A stretch of DNA of 57,563 bases from Acidimicrobiia bacterium (GTDB lineage Bacteria > Actinomycetota > Acidimicrobiia > Spongiisociales > ZC4RG35): the NCBI GenBank assembly GCA_017577575.1, contig PKRG01000017.1, forward strand, positions 1 to 57,563. Direction: 5' to 3'. The notes under the pieces were generated by a model. That model saw nothing but the letters and a program-made list of their open reading frames with translations, was not told the DNA's origin and did not search any database. The position numbers and the translations under genes are program-made. This document shows positions 41,187 to 49,726 of the stretch, one piece after another; the stretch's first letter is position 1; every line of letters begins with the position of its first letter.

Positions 41187-42341
41187 TCAGCCGCTGGCGG
41201 CTGCCACGTCCTCGTCGAGCTGGGCGATGAGCTTGGCGATCCGGCCGGTGCAGGTCTCGTCGGCGGCGGGAGGCATGATCTCCACCAGACGGTCGGCCAG
41301 GGCGTGGAAAGCCCGGGCCGCCGGCCCCGGTTCGGCGTCCGTCACCACCGGCTGGCCCTCGTCTCCCCCTCGCACCACGGCGGAATCGAGGGGGATCTGG
41401 CCCAACAGCGGGGCGTTGATCGTCTCGGCGAGCTCGGCGCCGCCGCCGGTCCCGAACAGGTCGTAGCGCTGTCCGTGGGCGCACTCGAACCCGGACATGT
41501 TCTCGACGACGCCGATGACCGGCATGTGCGAGCGGCGCGCCATGTCGGCGACTCGCACGGCCACCTTCTGGGCGGCCTTCTGGGGTGTCGTCACGACCAG
41601 CATCTCGGCCTGGGGCAGGAGACGGGCGAGAGCCATCAAAACGTCGCCGGTGCCCGGCGGCAGGTCGACCACCAGGTAGTCCAGGTCACCCCACTCGACC
41701 TGGGTGAGGAACTGCTCGACCGCCTTGGACAGCATCAGGCCCCGCCACATGAGAGCCGTCTCCTCGGACTCGATGATCAGGCCGGTGGAGACGACGGCGA
41801 CGTCGTGGGCGAAGACCGGCTGGATCAGGCGGGTCTCGTCGTCGGCGGTGAGAGGGCCCCTCGCTCCCAGCATGCGGGGAATGGAAAAGCCCCAGATGTC
41901 GGCGTCGAGGATCCCCACGGAGAATCCCCGGGACCGCAGGGAGAGCGCCAGGTTGACGCTCACCGAGGACTTGCCGACGCCGCCCTTCCCGGAGGCGACG
42001 GCCACCACCCTGGTGTTGGGGGACACGTTCGTCGGCTGGGCGTTCTCCCTCGCCCAGCGCCGCGCCCGGCTCATCAGCTCGGCCCGCTGGGCGCGGGTCA
42101 TGGCGGTGGTCTCGACCACCACGTCGGTGATGCCGGGCAGGTTCTTGATGCGACGAACCGTGTCGTTCTCGATCTGGGACCGCATCGGGCACTCGGCCAC
42201 GGTGAGGGCGATCCCGATGGTGGCCACGCCGCGCTCGTCGACATCGACCGACGTGACCATGCCCAGGTCGACGATGTTGCCGCCCAGTTCGGGGTCGTTC
42301 ACCCCTTCGAGCGCCTTGTAGATCTCTTCGGCGGTAGCCAT
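41187..42341 (-). CDS. mrp: Mrp/ApbC-type iron-sulfur cluster carrier ATPase
   Basis: P-loop ATPase of 384 residues that handles Fe-S clusters. An N-terminal MIP18/DUF59 domain (about 1-85, with the conserved cysteine in AECPMRSQIE) precedes the ParA-like ATPase domain. Walker A is ASGKGGVGKSS (about 113-123) and Walker B has DYLVVDLPPGTGD. A usual C-x-x-C motif is not seen in the mid region; one Cys lies in MSGFECAHG. It is divergent from erpA, another Fe-S assembly gene, across an 80-base gap. The small RNA lies downstream. Confidence 0.92.
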   Translation of the reverse strand: MATAEEIYKALEGVNDPELGGNIVDLGMVTSVDVDERGVATIGIALTVAECPMRSQIENDTVRRIKNLPGITDVVVETTAMTRAQRAELMSRARRWARENAQPTNVSPNTRVVAVASGKGGVGKSSVSVNLALSLRSRGFSVGILDADIWGFSIPRMLGARGPLTADDETRLIQPVFAHDVAVVSTGLIIESEETALMWRGLMLSKAVEQFLTQVEWGDLDYLVVDLPPGTGDVLMALARLLPQAEMLVVTTPQKAAQKVAVRVADMARRSHMPVIGVVENMSGFECAHGQRYDLFGTGGGAELAETINAPLLGQIPLDSAVVRGGDEGQPVVTDAEPGPAARAFHALADRLVEIMPPAADETCTGRIAKLIAQLDEDVAAASG

Positions 42342-42376
42342 CGTTCCTCGGGGGGTGGGATTCCCACGATATCCCT

Positions 42377-42382
42377 TATACT
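42377..42382 (+). promoter_or_regulatory. -10 element of erpA
   Basis: TATACT is a near-consensus -10 box in the mrp-erpA divergent gap. A start about seven bases downstream would give a leader of about 33 bases without a clear Shine-Dalgarno sequence. The complementary strand has TATAAG at the same place and could serve mrp. Confidence 0.5.
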
Positions 42383-42421
42383 TGGCCACCGCGAACCGAA
42401 AGCTATCCGCGAGCCCCCTCT

Positions 42422-42784
42422 ATGACCCAACTCCTCACCATCAGGTCCAACAAGCCCCAGAAGACCGTGACTCTGACCGATGCCGCCGTCGCCAAGGTCA
42501 GCGAACTGCTTGCGGCCGAGAACGAGCCGGGTCTGGCGCTGCGGATGGCCGTGCGGCCCGGTGGCTGCTCGGGTTTCTCCTACGAGCTCTTCTTCGACAG
42601 CCAGATCGACGACTCCGACATCGTCGAAGAGTTCGGCGACGTCAAGGTCGTCGTCGACCCGCAGTCGGCGGAGATGCTGCGCGGTTCCACGCTGGACTTC
42701 AGTGACGGGCTCATGGGAGCGGGGTTCTCCATCGACAACCCCAACGTCACCCGCACCTGCGGCTGCGGCAACTCCTTCTCCTGA
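42422..42784 (+). CDS. erpA: A-type iron-sulfur carrier protein (ErpA/IscA)
   Basis: Protein of 120 residues that carries Fe-S clusters to target enzymes. The three cluster cysteines are C49 (PGGCSGFSY), C113 and C115 (TCGCGNSFS), as in ErpA/IscA/SufA. LTDAAVAKVSELLA and the DFSDGLMGAGFSIDNPN stretch are typical. It is divergent from mrp. RidA follows after 107 bases with its own promoter. Confidence 0.93.
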   Translation: MTQLLTIRSNKPQKTVTLTDAAVAKVSELLAAENEPGLALRMAVRPGGCSGFSYELFFDSQIDDSDIVEEFGDVKVVVDPQSAEMLRGSTLDFSDGLMGAGFSIDNPNVTRTCGCGNSFS

Positions 42785-42855
42785 TCACCTAGCCGGCACG
42801 GGTGGGGGGACGCTCCCTGCTCTCGTCTTCCGAACTCCGCCTCCCTCCTCTCGGT

Positions 42856-42861
42856 TAGCCT
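42856..42861 (+). promoter_or_regulatory. -10 element of the ridA operon
   Basis: TAGCCT lies 30 bases before the ridA GTG start. Unlike most genes here, ridA has a perfect ribosome-binding site, AGGAGG at 42877-42882, nine bases before the start, so it is translated from a leadered message. Confidence 0.5.
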
Positions 42862-42891
42862 TCTCGCGAGTCCATCAGGAGGCTTCAGCCC

Positions 42892-43290
42892 GTGCCCGAG
42901 ATCCTCGATACCCCATCGGCACCGAAGGCCATCGGGCCGTATTCGGTGGCGGTGGAGGCGGGGGGATTGGTCTTCCTCTCCGGCCAGGTCGCCTTCGACC
43001 CCGAGACCGGAGAGCGCGTCCCCGACGACATCGAGGCCCAGACGCGCCGAGTCCTCGACAACATCGGTCTGATCCTCGGCGATCTCGGCCTCGACTACCG
43101 GGACGTGGCCAAGACCACCATCTTCCTGGCCGACATCGCCGACTACCCGAAGGTGAACGAGATCTACGCCGAGTACTTCGGAGATCACCCTCCTGCCCGG
43201 TCGGCCGTCCAGGCCGGAGCCCTGCCCGGAGGGTTCTTGATCGAGATCGAAGTCGTGGCTGAGAGACGCGCTACAGAGGAGAGTCGATGA
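42892..43290 (+). CDS. ridA: RidA-family reactive imine/enamine deaminase
   Basis: Protein of 132 residues that hydrolyses reactive 2-aminoacrylate and similar enamines. The family run SAPKAIGPYSVAVEAGGLVF, VKTTIFLADI-type motif and ARSAVQAGALPGGFLIEIE with the conserved Arg and Glu are present. GTG start preceded by AGGAGG. Its stop overlaps the ALDH7 start (ATGA), so imine detoxification and semialdehyde oxidation are coupled, as might suit lysine or pipecolate catabolism, where cyclic imines form. Confidence 0.92.
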   Translation: MPEILDTPSAPKAIGPYSVAVEAGGLVFLSGQVAFDPETGERVPDDIEAQTRRVLDNIGLILGDLGLDYRDVAKTTIFLADIADYPKVNEIYAEYFGDHPPARSAVQAGALPGGFLIEIEVVAERRATEESR

Positions 43291-44801
43291 ACGAGATCCT
43301 GGAGGCGTTCGGTCTCACCGACGACCCCGTGCCCGGGGTGTGTGTCGCCGGTGAGTGGAGACAGGGGAGCGGCGGGATCGTCGAAATCCCCAACCCCGCG
43401 ACCGGGGAGGTGCTGGCTCGGGTGAGCCTGGCCGGTCGCGACGACTACGAAGCGGCGGTGTCCTCGTCGGTGGAGGCATTCCTCCGGTGGAGGACCCTGC
43501 CCGCCCCCCAACGCGGCGAGTACGTCCGCCGGCTGGGCAACGCCCTCCGCGAGCGCAAGGAGGAGCTGGGGGCGCTGGTGAGCCTCGAGGTCGGCAAGAT
43601 CCTCCCCGAAGGCCTGGGTGAAGTGCAGGAGATGATCGACATCTGTGACTTCGCCGTCGGCCTGTCGCGGCAGCTCTACGGCAAGACGATGGCCTCGGAG
43701 CGGCCCAACCACCGGATGTACGAGCAGTGGCACCCGTTGGGGCCGGTGGGGGTCATCACCGCCTTCAACTTCCCGGTGGCGGTTTGGTCGTGGAACGCCG
43801 CCATCGCCGCCGTCTGCGGCGACCCGATCCTGTGGAAGCCGTCGGAGCGCACGCCCCTCACCGCGGTGGCGGTGACCAAGATCTGCAACGAGGTCATGGC
43901 GGGCAGCGGCTACGAGGGCGTCTTCAACCTGGTGGCGGGCACCGGCGACGTGGTCGGCGAGGCGATGGTCGACGACCGGCGCCTTCCGCTGATCTCGGCG
44001 ACCGGCTCGACCCGGATGGGCAAGATCGTCGGGCCCAAGGTGGCTGCCCGCATGGGCCGCACGATCCTCGAGCTGGGCGGCAACAACGCCATCATCGTGA
44101 TGGACGACGCCGACCTGGAGCTGGCGATCCGGGCGGTGCTGTTCGCGGCGGTGGGCACCGCCGGGCAGCGCTGCACCACGCTGCGGCGCCTGCTGGTCCA
44201 CCGGGCCATCGCCGACAAGTTCGTCGATCGCCTCAAGGACGCCTACAGCCAGGTGCGGATCGGCGACCCGCTCGACGACGGCACGCTGATGGGCCCGCTC
44301 GTCAGCCAGGCGGCGGTGGACCAGATGATGCAGGCGCTGGAGGCCGCCCGTGACCAGGGCGCCCAGGTGGTCTACGGGGGCAAGGCCCTCGACCGGCCGG
44401 GCTACTTCGTCGAGCCCACCATCGCCCGCATCGGAAAGGACGCTCCCATCGTCCAGGAGGAGACGTTCGCCCCGATCCTGTGGGTGATCGAGTTCGACAC
44501 CCTCGAGGAGGCGATCGAGATCCAAAACGGCGTCTCCCAGGGCCTGTCGTCGGCGATCTTCACGCAGTCCCTCAAGAACGCCGAGAAGTTCCTGTCGGCC
44601 ACCGGATCCGACTGCGGCATCGCCAACGTCAACATCGGCACCTCCGGAGCCGAGATCGGGGGCGCCTTCGGCGGGGAAAAGGACACCGGAGGCGGCCGCG
44701 AAGCCGGTTCCGACTCCTGGAAGGCCTACATGCGGCGCCAGACCACGACGATCAACTGGGGCGACGACCTGCCCCTGGCCCAGGGAATCGAGTTCGGGTG
44801 A
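43287..44801 (+). CDS. ALDH7-family aldehyde dehydrogenase (aminoadipate-semialdehyde type)
   Basis: NAD-dependent aldehyde dehydrogenase of 504 residues. The glutamate motif ELGGNNAIIV and the cysteine motif GTAGQRCTTLRR are those of ALDH7 (antiquitin/AmaB), which oxidises alpha-aminoadipic semialdehyde. GGEKDTGGGREAGSDSWKAY near the end is also typical. It follows ridA and precedes a phospholipase D-family gene with a four-base overlap on both sides. Lysine catabolism is the most likely role; a general osmolyte or aldehyde detoxification role is possible. Confidence 0.87.
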   Translation: MNEILEAFGLTDDPVPGVCVAGEWRQGSGGIVEIPNPATGEVLARVSLAGRDDYEAAVSSSVEAFLRWRTLPAPQRGEYVRRLGNALRERKEELGALVSLEVGKILPEGLGEVQEMIDICDFAVGLSRQLYGKTMASERPNHRMYEQWHPLGPVGVITAFNFPVAVWSWNAAIAAVCGDPILWKPSERTPLTAVAVTKICNEVMAGSGYEGVFNLVAGTGDVVGEAMVDDRRLPLISATGSTRMGKIVGPKVAARMGRTILELGGNNAIIVMDDADLELAIRAVLFAAVGTAGQRCTTLRRLLVHRAIADKFVDRLKDAYSQVRIGDPLDDGTLMGPLVSQAAVDQMMQALEAARDQGAQVVYGGKALDRPGYFVEPTIARIGKDAPIVQEETFAPILWVIEFDTLEEAIEIQNGVSQGLSSAIFTQSLKNAEKFLSATGSDCGIANVNIGTSGAEIGGAFGGEKDTGGGREAGSDSWKAYMRRQTTTINWGDDLPLAQGIEFG

Positions 44802-45958
44802 GCGACCTCGCCGACGACCCCTTCAGGCGAGCACTGGAGGCCTACGTCGGCGTCGTCTTCACCGAGGGCAACTCCGTCACGCGCCTCCGGAACGGGGTGG
44901 AGATCTTCCCCGCCATGCTGCGGGCCGTTCGCCTCGCCCGGAGGCGCATCGACTTCGTCACCTACGTCTACTGGACGGGCGACATCGCCCAGGAGATGGC
45001 CCATGCGCTGGCCGAGCGCTCCCGGGCGGGTGTCGAGGTGCGGGTCCTCCTCGACGCGGTCGGCGCCCAGCAGATGTCTACCGATCTGATCGAGGTCATG
45101 ACGGGCTCCGGGGTGGAGCTGCGCTGGTTCCGCCCGCCCGTCCGGTGGAAGGTCTGGGAGAGCGACCACCGCACCCACCGCAAGATCCTGGTGGTCGACG
45201 ACCGGTTCGCCTTCACCGGCGGGGTCGGGGTCGCCCAGGAGTGGGAAGGCGACGCCCGCGACCCCAACGAATGGCGGGACACCCACTTCCAGATCGAGGG
45301 GCCGGCGGTCGACCCGTTGCGGGCGGCGTTCCTGTCGGATTGGCGTGACTCCGGGGGGAGGGCGTTCACGGAGCCCGAGACCCCGCCTCGCCCGGCGCCG
45401 GCCGGCGACACGGTGCTCGGAGTCGTCGACGCCTCGGCGCAGATCCAGCTCAACAGCGCCGGTCGGGCCTTCGAGACGATCATCTCCTTCGCCCGGGAGC
45501 GGCTGTGGATCGGCACGCCCTACTTCAACCCGTCCGAGCGGCTGGTGAGCCTGCTGGTCGAGGCGGCTCAGCGAGGCGTGGAGGTGCGGGTGACGATCCC
45601 GGGCCCGCACATCGACAAGCGGGTGTCGCTCCTCTCGGCAGAGGAGCAGGCGGGCAGGCTCTTGGACGCCGGTGTCTTTCTGCACCGGTTCCAGCCGACC
45701 ATGTATCACGTCAAGCAGGTCATCGCCGACCGTACCCTGGCGATGTTCGGGTCGGTCAACTTCAATTCCCGGTCCGTCTACAAGGACGAGGAGGTGGCGA
45801 TGGTGGCGATCGACCCCCACCTGAACGAGGTGTTGGCGGCCGACTACCTGGCCGACCTCGAGCGGTGCGACACCGTCCGCGACCGCGACCAACTGGAGAG
45901 ATCGTGGGCCGAGGCGGCGGCCGGCAAGGCACTCAAGGCGGTGGAAAGCGAGATGTGA
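44798..45958 (+). CDS. Phospholipase D-family enzyme (cardiolipin synthase-like)
   Basis: Protein of 386 residues with two HKD motifs, HRKILVVDD (about 126-134) and HVKQVIADR (about 304-312), each followed by the Asn/Ser-rich F.G..N pattern (TGGVGVAQEW and FGSVNFNSRS). The order and spacing fit cardiolipin synthase (ClsB-like), which lacks N-terminal membrane helices. It probably makes cardiolipin or a related phospholipid at the membrane. The GTG start lies in the ALDH stop; a methyltransferase ATG follows with a one-base overlap (TGATG). Confidence 0.87.
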   Translation: MSDLADDPFRRALEAYVGVVFTEGNSVTRLRNGVEIFPAMLRAVRLARRRIDFVTYVYWTGDIAQEMAHALAERSRAGVEVRVLLDAVGAQQMSTDLIEVMTGSGVELRWFRPPVRWKVWESDHRTHRKILVVDDRFAFTGGVGVAQEWEGDARDPNEWRDTHFQIEGPAVDPLRAAFLSDWRDSGGRAFTEPETPPRPAPAGDTVLGVVDASAQIQLNSAGRAFETIISFARERLWIGTPYFNPSERLVSLLVEAAQRGVEVRVTIPGPHIDKRVSLLSAEEQAGRLLDAGVFLHRFQPTMYHVKQVIADRTLAMFGSVNFNSRSVYKDEEVAMVAIDPHLNEVLAADYLADLERCDTVRDRDQLERSWAEAAAGKALKAVESEM

Positions 45959-46539
45959 TGGACGCCAGAGACTGGGACCAGAAGTACGCCGAGAAGCCAC
46001 TTCTGTGGTCTGCGGAGCCGAATCGGTTCGTCGCCGCCGAGGTGTCCAAGCTGGAACCGGGCACCGCGCTCGACCTCGCCTGCGGCGAGGGCCGCAACGC
46101 CGTGTGGATGGCCGAACAGGGGTGGGAGGTCACCGGAGTCGACTTCTCCGGGGTCGCCATCAACCGGGCCCGCGGCATGGCGGTGCAGAGGGGCGTGGAA
46201 GTGCGGTTCGTCGACGCCGACCTGCGCGAGTGGGAGCCCCGCCACCCCTTCGACCTGGTGCTGATCGCCTATCTCCATCTCCCCGAGCCGGACCGCAGCC
46301 GCATGATGGAGAAGGCGACGTCGTGGGTGGCCCCGGGAGGGCACCTCCTCCTCGTCGGACACGACGTGGCCACGGCGGGAGTCAGCGGGCCGCCCGACCC
46401 CGAGGTGCTGTGGGACCCGGAGACGGCCGCCAGGTTGGCCGGAGACCTCGAGGTCCTCTTCGCCGAGAGCCGGCCGAGGGAGACCGACACCGGCGAGACG
46501 GCCCTCGACACGGTGATGCTCGCTCGCCGGCCCCGCTGA
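45958..46539 (+). CDS. SAM-dependent methyltransferase
   Basis: Class I methyltransferase of 193 residues. Motif I is ALDLACGEGRNAVWMA (about 37-52), followed by VTGVDFSGVAINRA and the post-motif VDADLREWEP; TehB-like proteins show the same layout. Substrate is unknown, and candidates include lipids or toxic oxyanions such as tellurite. It closes the ridA-ALDH7-Cls operon and ends two bases before the convergent trans-sulfuration gene. Confidence 0.85.
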   Translation: MDARDWDQKYAEKPLLWSAEPNRFVAAEVSKLEPGTALDLACGEGRNAVWMAEQGWEVTGVDFSGVAINRARGMAVQRGVEVRFVDADLREWEPRHPFDLVLIAYLHLPEPDRSRMMEKATSWVAPGGHLLLVGHDVATAGVSGPPDPEVLWDPETAARLAGDLEVLFAESRPRETDTGETALDTVMLARRPR

Positions 46540-46540
46540 G

Positions 46541-47692
46541 TCAGATCTGCGAGAGGGCCTGGTCCAGGTCGGCGATCAGGTCCTCCACGTCTTCCATGCC
46601 AACCGAGAGGCGGACCAGGCCGTCGGTGATGCCGGCGCGGGCGCGCTCTTCCGGTGGCACCGCGGCGTGGGTCATCGTGACCGGGTGGGTGATGATCGAC
46701 TCCACGGCTCCAAGGTTCTCGGCCAGCGACCAGAGCCGCACCGAGTCCATCAGCTTCTTTCCGGCCTCGACACCTCCGGTTACTTCGAACCACACCATCG
46801 CCCCGAAGCCGCGGGCCTGTTTGCGGGCCAACTCGTGGCCGGGGAACGAAGGCAGGCCCGGGTAGCCGACCCGCTCCACCTTGGGATGGCCCTCCAGCCA
46901 CGTGGCGATCTCCATGGCGTTGGCCGACTGCCGCTCCATCCGCTCCGAGAGGGTCTTCACTCCCTGCAGGGTGAGCCAAGCCACCATCGGCGACATCACG
47001 AGGCCGGCCGAGATCCGGGCGAAGGCGATCTTCTCGTGCAGCTCGGGGTCGTTGACGACGACCGCCCCGCCGAGGGTGGCGTTGTGGCCGTCCAGGTACT
47101 TGGTGGTGGAGTGGACGACGATGTCGCAGCCCAGCTCGAAGGGGCGCTGGAAGTAGGGGGTGAGGAACGTGTTGTCGGTCACGTGGTAGACGCCCGCCTC
47201 CCGGGTGATCTCCGACACCGCGGCCAGGTCGGTGATCTTGAGGGTCGGGTTGGCAGGTGTCTCCGTGAAGACGAGGCGAGTGTTGGGCCGGATCGAGGCG
47301 CGCACCGCGTCGAGGTCCGATGCGTCGACGAAGTCCACCTCCACCCCGAACTTCCGCAGGAACTGGTCGGCGAACCGGTAGGTGCCTCCGTAGACGACGT
47401 CGGCGATGACGACGTGGTCCCCCGCCTCGAGGAGAGCGAGCATCACCGCCACGGTGGCGGCCATGCCCGACCCGTAGGCGGTGGCGTCGGCCCCGCCCTC
47501 CAGGGTGGCGATCTTCTTCTCGAAGGCGCGGACGGTGGGGTTGCCGCCGCGGGCGTAGCTGTAGCCCTTCGACATGTACTCGTCGACCGAGTCCTGCACG
47601 AAGGTGGTCGACTGGTGGATCGGGGTGAGGATCGCTCCGGTCACCGGGTCGGGGGTGACGCCGGCGTGGATCTGGTCGGTACGGAAACCCAT
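46541..47692 (-). CDS. Cystathionine gamma-synthase/lyase family PLP enzyme
   Basis: Trans-sulfuration PLP enzyme of 383 residues. The PLP lysine is in STTKYLDGHNATLGG (about 199), with the substrate-phosphate loop YGSGMAAT and ETPANPTLKI upstream. These fit MetB (makes cystathionine from acylhomoserine) and MetC/CGL (cleaves cystathionine), which cannot be separated by eye. It is convergent with the methyltransferase gene and 41 bases from the GlnR-like gene. Homoserine made by LysC/Asd would feed this route. Confidence 0.87.
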   Translation of the reverse strand: MGFRTDQIHAGVTPDPVTGAILTPIHQSTTFVQDSVDEYMSKGYSYARGGNPTVRAFEKKIATLEGGADATAYGSGMAATVAVMLALLEAGDHVVIADVVYGGTYRFADQFLRKFGVEVDFVDASDLDAVRASIRPNTRLVFTETPANPTLKITDLAAVSEITREAGVYHVTDNTFLTPYFQRPFELGCDIVVHSTTKYLDGHNATLGGAVVVNDPELHEKIAFARISAGLVMSPMVAWLTLQGVKTLSERMERQSANAMEIATWLEGHPKVERVGYPGLPSFPGHELARKQARGFGAMVWFEVTGGVEAGKKLMDSVRLWSLAENLGAVESIITHPVTMTHAAVPPEERARAGITDGLVRLSVGMEDVEDLIADLDQALSQI

Positions 47693-47733
47693 GGGCCCAT
47701 TGTGGCACCGGGGGTGGGGTGCCGTTAGCGGGT

Positions 47734-48363
47734 TCAGCCGAAGCGGTACCCCACCGAGCGGACCGTGGTGATCCACGACGCCCGCTCCTCGCCGAGCTTG
47801 GCCCGGACCCGGCGGATGTGGACGTCGACGGTCCGCGCCCCGCCGTAGTAGTCGTATCCCCACACCTTCGACAGCAGCTGCTGACGGCTCCAGACCCGGC
47901 CCGGGTTCTCGACCAGGAACCGGAGCAACTCGTACTCCATGTAGGTGAGGTCGATGGGCTCGCCGGCGACGGTCGCCTGGTAGGTGAGGGGGTTCAGCTC
48001 CAGGTCCTTGAACCGGAGGATCTCTTCCGATTCGACGGAGGCCGCCTGACGACGCAGGCGGACGCCCAGCTCCACCGGGTCGAGAGGCTCGAGGACGAAG
48101 TCGGTGACGCCCTTGGCCCGTTCGATCAGGGGCAGCGACGCCCGGTCGGCGACGACCAGCACCGGCAGGCCCACGTCGTCGGCGACGGGCTCCAGCTGGC
48201 GAAGCCGCCTCATCGGCTCCTCGCCCAGCTCCACGACCAGCACCGCCATCTCCCCCAGCTCCGTCGTGACGAGGTCGTCGACGAGGAGGACTTCCGCCCC
48301 CGCCAGCGCGACCGCCTCCGCAACGGCTTCGGAGCAGTCGGAGGGGAAGACGGCCACCTGCAT
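47734..48363 (-). CDS. glnR: GlnR-like OmpR-type nitrogen regulator with degenerate receiver
   Basis: Response-regulator-like protein of 209 residues. Its receiver (1-115) lacks the usual phosphosite: the strand reads VLVVELGEE where Asp is expected and LEPLDP replaces the Lys-Pro motif. The winged helix (about 125-209) has YMEYELLRFLVENPGRVWSR and TVDVHIRRVRAKLG, close to actinobacterial GlnR, also an orphan regulator with an atypical receiver. It lies eight bases after glnA on the same strand, so the two form a small glnA-glnR operon. Assignment rests on this context. Confidence 0.75.
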   Translation of the reverse strand: MQVAVFPSDCSEAVAEAVALAGAEVLLVDDLVTTELGEMAVLVVELGEEPMRRLRQLEPVADDVGLPVLVVADRASLPLIERAKGVTDFVLEPLDPVELGVRLRRQAASVESEEILRFKDLELNPLTYQATVAGEPIDLTYMEYELLRFLVENPGRVWSRQQLLSKVWGYDYYGGARTVDVHIRRVRAKLGEERASWITTVRSVGYRFG

Positions 48364-48371
48364 CTATCGGC

Positions 48372-49697
48372 TCACAAGATCGGCAGATAGGTCTCTAGCT
48401 CGTAGCGGGAGACGTGCTGCTGGTAGCGCTCCCACTCCTTGCGCTTGTTGCGCAGGAACCACCCGAAGACGTGCTCGCCCAGCGCCTCGGCGACGAGCTC
48501 GGACCGTTCCATCGCCTCGAGGGCCTCCGACAGGCTCTCGGGGAGACGGTCGATCCCGGCGGCGGCCCGCTCCGCCGGCGTCATCTGGAACACGTTGTCG
48601 GCCACCTCCGGAGGGAGGTCGTAGCCCTCCTCGATGCCCTTGAGGCCGGCGGCGAGGATCACCGACAGCGCCAGGTACGGGTTGGCGGCTGCATCGGGCG
48701 AGCGGTACTCGATGCGGGTGCTGGAGGCCTTGCCCTTCTTCGGGGTGGGCACGCGGATCAGGGCCGACTGGTTGTTGCGGGCCCAGGAGATGTAGATGGG
48801 GGCGTCGAAGCCGCCCACCAGGCGCTTGTACGAGTTCACCCACTGGTTGGTCACGGCCGTGATCTCCCGGGCGTGGCGCAGGAGCCCGGCGATGAAAGCC
48901 GTCGCCGTCTCGGACAGCCCGCTGGGGCTCGCCGGGTCGTGGAAGGCGTTCTTGTCGCCTTCGAACAGCGACATGTGCAGATGCATCCCCGAGCCTTCGT
49001 GGCCTTCCAGCGGCTTGGGCATGAAGGTGGCGTAGATCCCGTGCTGGAGCGCCACCTCCTTCACCGTGAGGCGGAACGTCATGATGTTGTCCGCCATCGT
49101 GAGGGCGTCGGTGTAGCGGACGATGATCTCGTGCTGGGACGGGGCCACCTCGTGGTGGCTGTGCTCCACCGGGATGCCCATCATCTCCAGGGCGTTGATG
49201 GTGCTGCGGCGGTACTCCTGGGCGACGTCGAGGGGAGTGAGGTCGAAGTAGCCGCCGCGGTCCAGCACCTTCGGCTCGGGGCCGGAGTCCTCGAAGTAGA
49301 AGAACTCGAGCTCGGGGGCGACGTAGAACGTGTAGCCGAGGGCCGCCGCCTTGTCGAGGTTGCGTTTGAGGACCTGGCGGGGGTCGCCGAAGAACGGTTC
49401 CCCGTCGGGGGTGTGGATGTCACAGAACATCCGGGCGACCTGCTGTTCTTTTCGCCACGGCAGGACGGCGAAGGTCGAGGGGTCGGGGCGGGCGAGCATG
49501 TCCGCCTCCTGCACCCGGGCGTACCCGTCGATGGCCGACCCGTCGAAGGTCATCCCCTCCTCGAAGGCCACTTCGAGCTCGGCGGGGCTGATCGAGACCG
49601 ACTTCAGAAAGCCCTGGACGTCGGTGAACCAGAGGCGGATGAAGCGGATGCCCCGTTCTTCGACGGTGCGGAGGACGTACTCGGCTTGTTTGGTCAT
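48372..49697 (-). CDS. glnA: Glutamine synthetase type I (alpha-subclass-like)
   Basis: Makes glutamine from glutamate, ammonia and ATP. The 441-residue length is that of GS-I alpha rather than the 470-residue beta form. Motifs include FDGSAIDGYAR (about 51-61), APELEFFYFE, HHEVAPSQHEI, the glutamate-binding GSGMHLHMS and NNQSALIRVP. The adenylylation loop typical of the beta form was not recognised in the C terminus, so regulation may be by feedback and GlnR. It is the first gene of the glnA-glnR operon and was set to ATG 49695-49697 (MTKQAEYV). Confidence 0.95.
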   Translation of the reverse strand: MTKQAEYVLRTVEERGIRFIRLWFTDVQGFLKSVSISPAELEVAFEEGMTFDGSAIDGYARVQEADMLARPDPSTFAVLPWRKEQQVARMFCDIHTPDGEPFFGDPRQVLKRNLDKAAALGYTFYVAPELEFFYFEDSGPEPKVLDRGGYFDLTPLDVAQEYRRSTINALEMMGIPVEHSHHEVAPSQHEIIVRYTDALTMADNIMTFRLTVKEVALQHGIYATFMPKPLEGHEGSGMHLHMSLFEGDKNAFHDPASPSGLSETATAFIAGLLRHAREITAVTNQWVNSYKRLVGGFDAPIYISWARNNQSALIRVPTPKKGKASSTRIEYRSPDAAANPYLALSVILAAGLKGIEEGYDLPPEVADNVFQMTPAERAAAGIDRLPESLSEALEAMERSELVAEALGEHVFGWFLRNKRKEWERYQQHVSRYELETYLPIL

Positions 49698-49726
49698 GTG
49701 ATCACCCGGTGGGGAAGTGGACAACA

